Part shown: positions 11,003 through 18,835 of the stretch, in pieces
Layout of the letters: each line of letters starts with the position of its first letter
Numbering within the stretch: the first letter of the stretch is position 1
Source: Chrysomallon squamiferum
Lineage: Eukaryota > Mollusca > Gastropoda > Neomphalida > Peltospiridae
Length of the DNA stretch: 22,500 bases
Assembly (NCBI GenBank): GCA_012295275.1
Contig: CM022677.1
Span: forward strand, 17,880,940 to 17,903,439
Reading direction: 5' to 3'
Notes under the pieces: generated by a model
Databases searched by the model: none
The model's input: the letters and a program-made list of their open reading frames with translations, nothing else
What the model was told of the DNA's origin: nothing
Position numbers and translations under genes: made by a program

Positions 11003-11005
<3 letters not shown>

Positions 11006-11220
11006 TGTCTGTGTGTATATACAAAACTTACTGAAACTTGTTTCATGTTTATCATCGACGACTGTGACATAAACGAAAATATCACACATGGTGACATAAG
11101 TGAAATATATCACTGCAAATACACAATGTGTTTTTTGATCAATACACAACGGTGAAAGCTAATCCTTTCATCAAAATCCATGATTAAAATCGTGCATCTT
11201 GCCAGTGTACAAAGTATACA

Positions 11221-11335
11221 TTTCTTCCTTTGATCATCTTCCTTCCTTTTGTTACAGGTTGACATTTTTAATATCAAAAACGATGACAGTGACCTTTATA
11301 TAAAATTAAAAAAGAAAAAGAAAAGGAGGAGATGA
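11221..11335 (+). CDS. Possible terminal exon behind a strong acceptor
   Basis: A long pyrimidine-rich stretch (TTTCTTCCTTTGATCATCTT then CCTTCCTTTTGTTACAG) ends at 11257, making one of the best 3' splice-site candidates in the window. The frame starting at 11258 reads VDIFNIKNDDSDLYIKL followed by a run of five Lys and three Arg, with TGA at 11333-11335. The basic tail resembles a nuclear-localisation-type C terminus, but AAAAAG runs produce such tails by chance. A second frame is also open for about 14 codons. No family is recognised. Confidence 0.2.
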
Positions 11336-11339
11336 TTAT

Positions 11340-12300
11340 GGAGAAACTGATCTTGTTTCACTTCCATTATTATGTTTGCCTTTCATTTCCATGTGTTTCA
11401 TTTTTAGCGTTTTGATAAAAATATCCGAGATATTTCTGTGATAGACGAAATGATGACAAATTAGGCTCTTTTTGAAATCTTTTTGAAATCTTTTTTTTTG
11501 TTTTAAATAAATTTTATAGATATTTTGGTGTATAATAATCTTGTTTAGTTCTTGAAAAGATATGAAAAGAAAAATCAATTTTGTTTTGTTTTAATAAATG
11601 TTTTATGTCAATTAATGGTTTGTTTTACAAAAGTGATAACATTATTAATAAAACAAAAATAGGTTATTGTTAGAAAGAAATATATTCTTTCTTTTTTTTT
11701 TTTTTTTTTTTATATAAATATTTGTAAAAATTTGTTCCACAGAACTTGTAATCAAATTACTTCTTGTTTTGTTTTTTAATAACCTTTTTTATTTTATAAA
11801 AGCTATTACAGATAATCTTCAAAAACAATAATCGTAGTACTTCTGAAAAAACCCAGCTCATAATTCAAAACAATCCCTTCTTTTTTAACAAAATTAGTTT
11901 ATTATTAAAAATGGAAGTGTGGGTTGTTTGTGTAAAAAAAAAAAAAAAAAAAAAACTAATGAACAAAAATCATAACATTACTTCCTGAAAAAATTCCTCC
12001 TTCATTCTTTCTTTCTTTCTTTTCTTTTTTCTTTTTTTAAATACAAATGTTCAATATTCCTTTTTACATGGTTTATCATTCAAAAATCTCTTCTTTCTTA
12101 ACCAAAGCATTTTCTCTTTTTCACTTTTTAAAACAGCTTATCATCTGCAAAAATCCCTTCCTTTTTAAAACCACCACCAAATCTTTTTCCTTTCTTAAAC
12201 TCTTTTCAACAACAAAAAAAAGAAGCTTATCATTCAAAAACCCTTCTGTTTTTTTTTAAAACAAACATTTTAATTTAAAAAAAAAAAAAAAAAAAAACCC
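11340..12300. other. AT-rich non-coding DNA with A/T runs
   Basis: Poly(T) near 11692-11710, poly(A) near 11933-11955 and 12279-12296, and a (TTTC)n patch at about 12004-12020. The CATTCAAAA and TTCTTTC words recur at 12078 and 12231, suggesting eroded repeats of about 60-150 bp. No gene recognised. Confidence 0.5.
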
Positions 12301-12503
12301 TCCTATCAAGTGCAGGTTATTCGTGTCAACAGATATATTAGTGAAGAACACGACCCTGTCACTTTGAGACAAGAACACACAGACAGACACACAGACACAC
12401 ACTGAGGACAGACAAAGTGAGAAATAACATCTCATTCGTCCTCTCGTAAAGAGAATCAATACACACAAGCAGTTTGTGTCTAGTCTTAGCGATGTGCTTA
12501 GTG

Positions 12504-12517
12504 AACGAATATTCGTT
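12504..12517. promoter_or_regulatory. 14-bp perfect palindrome AACGAATATTCGTT
   Basis: A self-complementary 14-mer containing CpG on each side, in a relatively complex stretch just before the large array. It could be a dimeric factor site. There is no other support. Confidence 0.3.
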
Positions 12518-12564
12518 TTAAACACTCCTCAAACCTGCTGTCGCTGCCGATGTTTACTGGAGGT

Positions 12565-13790
12565 CTGTGACGCTCAACTCTTTCATTTTTTCACTTGTAG
12601 CTACACTAGAGAGGAAACCTGAAGTTGACTGTTTGACAAGTTGACAAAATAGAATACGTTTGTTTTTTGGTGTTCGTTAAATGAGTCTAATGACAAACAT
12701 GTCATAATGTTGAAATGAGAGAGGCAGCTATTACATATCTGTGACGTGTATGCTTTCATTTTTACTTGTAGCTACACTAGAGAGGAAACCTGAAGTTGAT
12801 AGGTTCACGAAGTAGAATATGTTTGTTGTTGGTGTTTGTTAAATGAGTCTAATGATAACCGTATCATAATGCTGAAATGAGAGAGGCAGTTATTTAGATA
12901 CCTGATATTCACGTTTTTTCTCGTAGCTACACTAGAGAGGAACCCTGAAGCTGACAATGTGTTTTTAAGTTGACAATAGAATATGTTTGTTGTTGGTGTT
13001 TGTTAAATGAGTCTAATGATAACCGTATCATAATGCTGAAATGATAGAGGCAGTTATTTAGATATCTGGTGTTCACGTTTTTCCTTGTAGCTACACTAGA
13101 GAGGAAACCTGGAGCTCACAATAGGTCTGCTGTAAAACGAAATAGAATACGTTTGTTGTTGATGATGATGTTCGTTAAATGAGTCTAATGACAACTGTAT
13201 CATAACGTTGAACCAAGAGAGGCTGTAATTACATATCTGTGACAAACAAATTTTTCCTTGTAGCTACACTAGAGAGGAAACCTGAAGCTCACAATAGGTC
13301 TGCTGTAAAACAAGACAGAATACGTTTGTTGTTGATGATCATTAAATGATCAAATTGATAAACCACTTTATATGCTACTCTTAATAATGCTGAAATGAGA
13401 GAGGCAGTTGTTTAGATATCTCTGATATTCAATTTTTTTCTCTTGTAGCTACACTAGAGAGGAAACCTGGAGCCGACAATGTGTCTTCTGTAACATGAGA
13501 TAGAATAAATCTGTAGTTGATGTTTGTTAAATGATCGAATTATAGTTTATGATCTTAGTCTCATAAATTACTCTCTATAATGTTGATATGACAAAAACTG
13601 TTGTTAAATATCTGATGCACACTTTTTTCTCTTGTAGCTACACTAGAGAGGAAACCTAAAACTTGTTTGTGTTGCAGTTGTTGTTTGTCAGATGATAAAA
13701 CTGTAGTATATGATCTCCACTTGGTAGGTTAGTGTTTACAATGCTGAAATGACAGATACAGTTTAAAGGCAAATAACTGATGTATGAGCC
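12565..13790 (+). repeat. Seven-copy array with invariant post-TAG core
   Basis: The core GTAGCTACACTAGAGAGG plus AAACCTG is present in seven copies. The CTACACTAG anchors are at 12601, 12772, 12927, 13091, 13264, 13449 and 13638, so periods are 171, 155, 164, 173, 185 and 189 bp. Copy 3 has one change (GAACCCTG) and copy 7 diverges after CCT. The core is almost identical in all copies while the rest of the unit (AGAATACGTTTGTTGTTG, AAATGAGTCTAATGATAAC, GCTGAAATGAGAGAGGCAG) differs by substitutions and indels. In every copy the core follows a short T-rich tract ending TTGTAG or TCGTAG, which is a 3' splice-site shape. An incomplete eighth unit without the core ends near 13790. Confidence 0.95.
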
Positions 13791-13995
13791 TGTGTTTAGA
13801 ACTGGAAAACAGTCTTAGTCCAAGAAGACTTTTAATCGAGTAACTGCTGTAAATTGTGTCAGGAAAATGAATGAACTCTACCAATTACAAACAGCATAGA
13901 AATTTTAAAAGATAAATAATGTTTATAAGAGGCTATGTTTAGAACTGGAAATAACCTTACCCCCCCCCGACCAAAAAAAAAAAACTTCTAATCCA
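13785..13995 (+). repeat. Diverged duplication, offset about 144 bp
   Basis: GTTTAGAACTGGAAA occurs at 13793 and 13937. Both copies have CTTA...CAAAAAACTTCTAATC-like continuations and an ACTG/TGACTG word. The second copy contains a C9 run at 13960-13968 and an A run. Confidence 0.75.
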
Positions 13996-14094
13996 ATGAC
14001 TGACATAAAAATGTAAGAAAAAATAAATTAACTATATCAGTACAGCTTTTTTTTTTGTTTCGACTAAATGTGAATTAAAATGCAAATATAAGTG

Positions 14095-14107
14095 TGAACT
14101 TTGACCT
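14095..14107 (+). promoter_or_regulatory. DR1-type nuclear receptor site
   Basis: TGAACTTTGACCT is the reverse complement of AGGTCA-A-AGTTCA, a direct repeat of half-sites with 1-bp spacing. HNF4, RXR and COUP-TF-type receptors bind such sites. A POU octamer, ATGCAAAT, lies just upstream at 14080-14087. These are sequence matches only. Confidence 0.35.
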
Positions 14108-14161
14108 AAACCAACACAGCCTAATCCACTGGCCAGTTTTCTAACCACTGAGCTAATCCAG
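14108..14161 (-). ncRNA. tRNA-like box A remnant, probable SINE fragment
   Basis: On the minus strand, starting at 14161, the sequence reads CTGGATTAGCTCAGTGGTTA then GAAAACTGG. This matches the 5' half of a tRNA: TAGCTCAGTGG at 14145-14155 is an ideal RNA polymerase III box A, with the GGTTAGA D-loop continuation. The expected box B position carries GTTGGTTTAGG instead of GGTTCGANNCC, so the T arm is degraded. The anticodon region is not foldable into a clean arm. It is most simply an old tRNA-derived SINE head or tRNA pseudogene. I would not annotate a functional tRNA. Confidence 0.5.
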
Positions 14162-14410
14162 TTTTTTTTTCACTGGATTGAGATTAAGTGGTAAATAATA
14201 GCTGTATGCAGCAGGCTGGTGTCACATATACTCTTTCGTATTACACAAACAGTATTGACAGCCTCGCGATAAAGCAGAAAACAGTGTTAGTTTCGTGTAC
14301 GTGAAGAATAGTTGGGGTCGAAGGTCAACCATTTGACTCCACTGTATGAAAGGGTAATGAAGTCCTGATACTCAGTGTCAGAGGGTCTGAAATTGTAACA
14401 CTTCATTTGA

Positions 14411-14480
14411 GTGAGTGAAAGGAAAGGAAAAGAAAAGAAAGAGGAGAGGAAGAATAAGAGTGAATTGAAGAAAGAAAGAA
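14411..14480 (+). repeat. GAAAG-rich purine tract
   Basis: GAAAGGAAAAGAAAAGAAAG-type words and (AAAG)n, low complexity. Confidence 0.7.
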
Positions 14481-14529
14481 AGAAAAGTAAAATGCATGAA
14501 ATAAGGGAAGGAATGTTGAAAAATGTTTT

Positions 14530-14606
14530 GATGAAAATAATAATAATAATAATAACTGATAATATAACAGTAATAATAATAATAATAATAATTATTATTA
14601 TTATTA
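14530..14606 (+). repeat. (AAT)n tract with inverted ATT end
   Basis: (AAT) blocks at about 14537-14555 and 14570-14591 run into ATTATTATTATTA at about 14591-14605. The end can therefore snap back as AAT/ATT. It abuts dispersed element copy B. Confidence 0.9.
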
Positions 14607-14607
14607 A

Positions 14608-14687
14608 AATTATGAAATAAAATAAACAGAATATCAGTAAAATAATTATATTACCGATAATGTAACACACACACATACATTTTATAC

Positions 14688-14780
<93 letters not shown>

Positions 14781-14784
14781 TCTC

Positions 14785-14858
<74 letters not shown>
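14608..14858 (+). repeat. Dispersed element copy B ending in (CT)n-(ATT)n
   Basis: 14608-14690 is the second copy of the block at 10880-10960: shared AATTATGAAATAAA, then AGTAAAAT-ATTATATT, GATAATGTAACA-ACACA and TTTTATA-TCTCTC. It runs into CT at 14691-14785 (one TG interruption at 14767-14769) and then (ATT)24 at 14786-14858. The 204-codon minus-strand frame across it is made of Ile-Ile and Arg-Glu repeats and is not a gene. Confidence 0.82.
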
Positions 14859-14859
<1 letters not shown>

Positions 14860-14860
<1 letters not shown>

Positions 14861-15440
14861 AAAAAATAGAAGAAAAGATAATATGAGTCATTTCTGCCCA
14901 AACAATTAATAACAAATAAACAAGATAAAAAAAATAAACCACCAAAAAACTGAAATCTCTTGAGGAAAGCTTTTAATGTGATTTATTTATTTATTTAATT
15001 AATTTTCCAGTTTTATTAATAAAGTCTAAAAGGATGAAAAAAAAAAAAAATGTATATAAAAAAAATTCACCATCAAAATTGTATAACAGTTTAATAACAG
15101 CAAGATTAAACCAACAGTCCACGAATAAAACATTCATTATCCAAGGAAATTAATTACTGTGATGTTGTAGATGATAATGCTCAGATACCGGTTAGATATT
15201 TATTCATATTGCACATTTGTTTTGTTGTATGATATTGGAAAAGGTTTTGTGTATGAAAAGATATCTGTAATTGATGGTGAAGTTTTTAGTCATTAATTTT
15301 ATTACAATTTTTTTCTTTGTTGTTAAGTTGACATTTGTGGTTCAGGAAAAAGAAAAAAAAACAATTAGAAAAGAAAAGATAATTTTTTTTATCTGTGTGT
15401 ATTTTGTGTATGAACATAGGAAAAAAGATAAATTACATTT
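14860..15440. other. AT-rich non-coding DNA
   Basis: No gene or clear repeat family. Contains (TTTA)n at about 14982-14997 and an A run near 15035-15050. Confidence 0.5.
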
Positions 15441-15446
15441 GTAGAG

Positions 15447-15535
15447 AGACACACACACACACACACACACACAACACACACACACAAACACACAGACTTA
15501 CATATTGTTATATCTAAACCAAATGCATGCACACA
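15447..15535 (+). repeat. (AC)n microsatellite, interrupted
   Basis: AC units with AACAC and AAACAC interruptions to about 15495, and a short ACACAC remnant near 15530. Confidence 0.93.
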
Positions 15536-15774
15536 CATACATCCATATGTAGTAAAAAAAAAATATATATATATATATTTTATTTTTTTATTATTTAAAA
15601 ACTGCCAAGCCATTAATTCTGTTCTCATAAAATATTAGTTTATAATTTTTCATTGATTACATGCATTACACAGAGTGAATTAAAGGGATTAGATCCTGCA
15701 AACTTCCATGCTTGAAATAACTGTAATACCATAACATCTTTCATTTCACCATAATACCAGTTTTTATTATTTTG

Positions 15775-15816
<42 letters not shown>

Positions 15817-15842
15817 AAAAAGGAAAAAAAAAAAAAAAAAAA
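15775..15842 (+). repeat. Poly(A) tract of about 68 bp
   Basis: A runs interrupted only by single G or GG at about 15804 and 15822-15823. It is the longest poly(A) in the window. No retroposon body is recognisable upstream. Confidence 0.95.
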
Positions 15843-15968
15843 ATATAATTATTAGAAAATGGTGGTAACATGAACTGAAACTCTGAAAATAAGAACAACA
15901 AGAATAAAAAAAAAAATCAATACAACTTTACTCAAAATAAGTTGTCTGGATAGCGTTATCCTGTCTGG

Positions 15969-16031
15969 AGGTCAGGCTTTGACCTGACCCGACCTGACCC
16001 GACCTGACCTAACCCAGACCAATCAGCCAAT
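15969..16031 (+). promoter_or_regulatory. AGGTCA half-site cluster plus two CCAAT boxes
   Basis: AGGTCA at 15969-15974 faces TGACCT at 15980-15985 across a 5-bp spacer. Further TGACCC or TGACCT half-sites lie at 15985, 15995 and 16005 with a 10-bp period. On the minus strand this gives direct repeats of GGGTCA/AGGTCA with 4-bp spacers (DR4), the spacing used by thyroid-hormone-receptor and LXR-type heterodimers. CCAAT follows at 16019 (ACCAATCAG) and 16027 (GCCAATAGG). The block is GC-rich in an AT-rich setting. Alternatively it is just a decanucleotide minisatellite (GACCTGACCC). Confidence 0.45.
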
Positions 16032-16079
16032 AGGGGGGTGCAGAGGCAATGTGCACAATGTGAAAATTATGATGTCGAC

Positions 16080-16260
16080 AGATCCTAAAGTGATAAAATA
16101 GATGGTGATTTTAAATATGTGTCATGGGTGAATTATGGGTGAATTTAAAGATAAATTAAGGGTGAATTTAAATATAATTATCTCGCGGGTGATTAAGGAT
16201 GATTTATAGGTGATTTTAGTACAAATTACGGGGGTGATTTTAACATCTGTAAATAAAGAT
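16080..16260 (+). repeat. GGGTGATTTTA-type short tandem repeat
   Basis: Words like GGTGAATTTAAAGATAAATT, GGGTGATTAAGGATGATTTA and GGTGATTTTAACATCTGTAA recur about every 20-35 bp. Degenerate. Confidence 0.75.
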
Positions 16261-16373
16261 GGTGTTTGGCAGTTAAGATAATACTGTAATGAAATAATTT
16301 CCTCTTCATTATTTTTTTTTTTTTTCTCTTAATCTTATTTAGTCTTGTTCTGTCTTTGTATTTGTTTGTTAAT

Positions 16374-16480
16374 TTTCTCTCTCTCTCTGTGTCTCTCTGT
16401 GTCTCTCTGTCTCTGTTTATCTGTGTCTGCCTGTCTCTCTCTTTCTCTGTCTGTCTGTCTATCTGTCTGTCTCTCTAGTT
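16374..16480 (+). repeat. CT/TG/TCTG-rich tract
   Basis: CTCTCTCTGTGTCTCTCTGT and (TCTG)n words, imperfect. Confidence 0.9.
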
Positions 16481-16557
16481 TTCTTTCTCATTTGTGTTGT
16501 CAGTAAAGAATATCCTTCTGTCATCACCTTCCCTCATCTTTCTCTCTATCTTCACCT

Positions 16558-16598
16558 CCATTCATTCATTCGTTCATTCATTCATTCATTCATTCACT
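16558..16598 (+). repeat. (ATTC)n microsatellite
   Basis: About ten CATT units with one CGTT variant. Confidence 0.95.
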
Positions 16599-16616
16599 GT
16601 TCACCATCAGCATCCT

Positions 16617-16917
16617 CTTTCTACTACCACTACTACAAGAATCAAACCAACAATCGATATTCTCCTCTCCTACAAACCACAGCAACACTGTACTACTACT
16701 ACTACAACTACAACCTCAGCGGAGTAAATCCATTAATCAATACTCTCTCTCTGCTACAACCGCAACATCACGTACAACGACTACGACTACAACTACAACT
16801 ACCACACACAAACAAATCCAATAATCAATAGTTCTTCTCACCCACAACTGTGGCAGCATCATTCTGTCACTTTCACCACCAACTGCATCATAATCACTCT
16901 GCTATAACTCAGCAACA

Positions 16918-16950
<33 letters not shown>
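16617..16950 (+). repeat. Clustered (CTA)/(CAA)/(ACT) trinucleotide tracts
   Basis: ACTACTACT blocks at about 16622-16636, 16692-16713, 16777-16803 and 16915-16951, separated by similar spacers containing AATCAAT...TACTCTC / AATAATCAATAGTTCTTCTC. This is a higher-order array of about 80-110 bp in which each unit carries its own triplet tract. The frames read poly-Thr or poly-Leu and are not coding. Confidence 0.8.
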
Positions 16951-16951
<1 letters not shown>

Positions 16952-16992
16952 GGACAACAAAACAACGCATTCATTCTCTCGGTGAATTGTAA

Positions 16993-17015
16993 TCTGTGTG
17001 ATAAATTCACACAGA
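16993..17015. other. 9-bp-stem hairpin
   Basis: TCTGTGTGA at 16993-17001, a 5-nt TAAAT loop and TCACACAGA at 17007-17015 form a perfect inverted repeat. A second one, GTTCTA-TTAC-TAGAAC, follows at 17041-17056. Confidence 0.6.
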
Positions 17016-17094
17016 GAATGGATTCACACCAAGGTGACAGGTTCTATTACTAGAACAAACATGCCTCCTGTGTTCACTTCATAATTCAGCCACG

Positions 17095-17199
17095 CTGATA
17101 GCCTGTTCAGTGTCTTGCAGTGAGTGATGTGGCAGTCTTCACTGAGGGAGGACTGCCACAAACCCGCACTGAATTTTTTTGCAGTGCTGCTGTTATCAG
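17095..17199 (+). ncRNA. Candidate long hairpin, miRNA-precursor-like
   Basis: The core stem is TGTGGCAGTCTTC (17128-17140) and GAGGACTGCCACA (17148-17160), a 13-bp stem with one G.U pair and a 7-nt loop, ACTGAGG. Outside it, TTCAGTG (17106-17112) can pair with CACTGAA (17167-17173). Further out, CTGATA (17095-17100) can pair with TATCAG (17194-17199). The total is about 105 nt with internal loops. The fold is symmetric, so either strand could produce it. No known miRNA was recognised. A cruciform or transposon-remnant origin is equally possible. Confidence 0.35.
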
Positions 17200-17216
17200 G
17201 ATTTTTTACTTTTTGG

Positions 17217-17268
17217 TGCTGGTAGTGGTAGTGGTGGTGGTTGTAGTTGTGGTTGTAGTGGTGGTATA
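17217..17268 (+). repeat. GTGGTGGTTGTAG-type tract
   Basis: GGTAGTGGTAGTGGTGGTGG and TTGTAGTTGTGGTTGTAGTG words, a degenerate trinucleotide repeat read as poly-Val in one frame. Confidence 0.9.
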
Positions 17269-17299
17269 TTTGGGATTAAAGGGAATATCGGTGGTAAGA

Positions 17300-17605
17300 G
17301 GTGACATGTAGCAATTAGGGAGTATTTAGCATTGTTTAAGGGAATATTGGTATTAAAAGATGAATGTGACTTTTATTAGTCAGGGAATATTTAGGGGAAT
17401 GCCACAGTTAGCATTAAGATATGTTTAGCATTCCCTCAATTAGCATTAAGGGATGAATGCCACCTGTAGCATTTTAGGGAATATTTAGCATTATGGGATG
17501 GTTTTCACTCGTATCATTCAGGGAATAAATTGCATTAAGAAATGAATTGTCACTTGTAGCATTCAGAGAATATTTATCATTCATACAATTAGCATTAGTA
17601 AGATG
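17300..17605 (+). repeat. Degenerate array of about 60-bp units
   Basis: Units contain TAGCATTnAGGGAATATTTAG followed by GCATTAAGGGATGAATG and CCACTTGTAGCATT. About five copies are recognisable between 17300 and 17605, with strong divergence. Confidence 0.85.
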
Positions 17606-17617
17606 AATACCACATCT

Positions 17618-17760
17618 ATTTGTGTGAATATGTCTGTGTTTCTGTGTGTGTGTGTTAGTGTCTGTGATTGTATGTTTATATATGTTTGTATGTATCTGTG
17701 TGTGTGCATTTTTATCTATCTCTGTCTGTCTGTCCGTTTCTCTGTCTGTCTATTCATTAA
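17618..17760 (+). repeat. TG/TATG/TCTG-rich tract
   Basis: Mixed TGTGTGTG, TATGTTTATATATG and (TCTG)n words. The Cys-rich frame is a repeat translation. Confidence 0.85.
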
Positions 17761-17789
17761 GTATGTTTTTTGTTGTTTTTTTCCCTCTT

Positions 17790-18068
17790 GATTGTGGTTT
17801 GTACTGAAAGATTACTCTAATCCATACACTGTCATTCATCATTATCAACTTTATTATTATTTATTTTTTACTCTTTTTTTAATCACAGTATCTTCGCATG
17901 CCTTTGCAATCAACAGATTTTATTTCATCTGGCAAAATGCAATTTGTAAAGTAACACCAGGGCTTTTATAATAAACTTGTTATTTTGATGATTTAGATGA
18001 AGTGAAAAAAAAATGTTATGAAGAATTTTATCATTGTCATCATCATAATCATTCTGCTCCTTCCCATT
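17790..18068. other. AT-rich non-coding DNA
   Basis: Nothing recognised. It has T-rich patches and a CATCATCATAATCATT word. Confidence 0.45.
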
Positions 18069-18074
18069 CTTCTT

Positions 18075-18105
<31 letters not shown>
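18069..18105 (+). repeat. (TTC)12 microsatellite
   Basis: Uninterrupted TTC units after CCCA. The poly-Arg and poly-Lys minus-strand frames here are artefacts. Confidence 0.96.
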
Positions 18106-18271
18106 TTATTTTTTGTTGGTAAATTGATGAAAAATGAAAAGAGAATACAAGCAGACAAAAGTATGAATGAATGAGTGAAATAAAAAATAAAAAATAAGAA
18201 AAAAAAAAAAAACAGACAAAAAAAAAAAGTTTCAGAAAATCATTAACTACTGACATCCAGCAATTTTCCAC

Positions 18272-18284
18272 GGTTCAGTGAACC
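18272..18284. promoter_or_regulatory. IR1 element GGTTCAGTGAACC
   Basis: A perfect 6-1-6 inverted repeat that fits the published ecdysone-response consensus RG(G/T)TCANTGA(A/C)CY at every position. It is a sequence match only. The same 13-mer could bind other RXR-type heterodimers or nothing. Confidence 0.35.
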
Positions 18285-18382
18285 TGAAAAAACTAAAAAT
18301 TAATTCGTGATTTCTCTTGTTGAATTAAATAGCTGAAGATTGTGAATTGGGGTGATATTTATGTTTCGCCTTTTTCTTACAA

Positions 18383-18385
18383 ATA

Positions 18386-18415
<30 letters not shown>
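18383..18415 (+). repeat. (AT)10 followed by poly(T)
   Basis: AT dinucleotides at 18383-18402 continue into a T run. Confidence 0.95.
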
Positions 18416-18416
<1 letters not shown>

Positions 18417-18429
18417 ATATGTGTTTTGT

Positions 18430-18635
18430 AATAAAAAGGTACCTGGTGAACTTCATGACTGTGGAATATTGACTGGTATCGTACGAGTGCAAGTTGGGTA
18501 TTAATGGATATAACACCCAATTAGCTAAAACTGATATCAGCTGACAGAATGTAATTAAATATTGATAAATAAGCAGATTATGACTGGTTTAGAAATTTTT
18601 ATTAGTTTACTTATCTTCTTCTTTCTTAGATAGAT
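18430..18635. other. Unique AT-rich stretch, no feature seen
   Basis: Moderately complex sequence with no open frame, RNA signature or repeat that I can support. Confidence 0.45.
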
Positions 18636-18636
18636 T

Positions 18637-18669
<33 letters not shown>

Positions 18670-18672
18670 TTA

Positions 18673-18706
<34 letters not shown>

Positions 18707-18835
18707 ATTTGTGTGTGTGTGCTTGTGTATGTGTTTTGTGTGTGTGTATATATATATATGTATGTGTTTGTGTGTGTGTGTGCTTGTGTGTGTATGTTGT
18801 GTGTGTGTGTCTGTGTGTGTTGTGTTTTTGTGTGT
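18637..18835 (+). repeat. (AT)n-(GT)n compound microsatellite
   Basis: AT tracts at about 18637-18657 and 18677-18704 are followed by TG-rich sequence with TATATATA islands and TGTGTTTG words to about 18835. Cys-Val and Thr-His frames are repeat translations. Confidence 0.95.

Noticed and set aside
12297-12410. Open + strand frame reading SYQVQVIRVNRYISEEHD
   Set aside because: It looks more protein-like than most, and an AAGTGCAG acceptor-like word sits before GTT, but there is no Met, the upstream part is poly(A), and it ends in a GACAGACACACAGACAC repeat. No family recognised.
14287-14901. 204-codon minus-strand ORF
   Set aside because: Consists of (ATT)n poly-Ile, (CT)n Arg-Glu and low-complexity Phe/Leu. 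Although it looks hydrophobic it has no independent coding signal.
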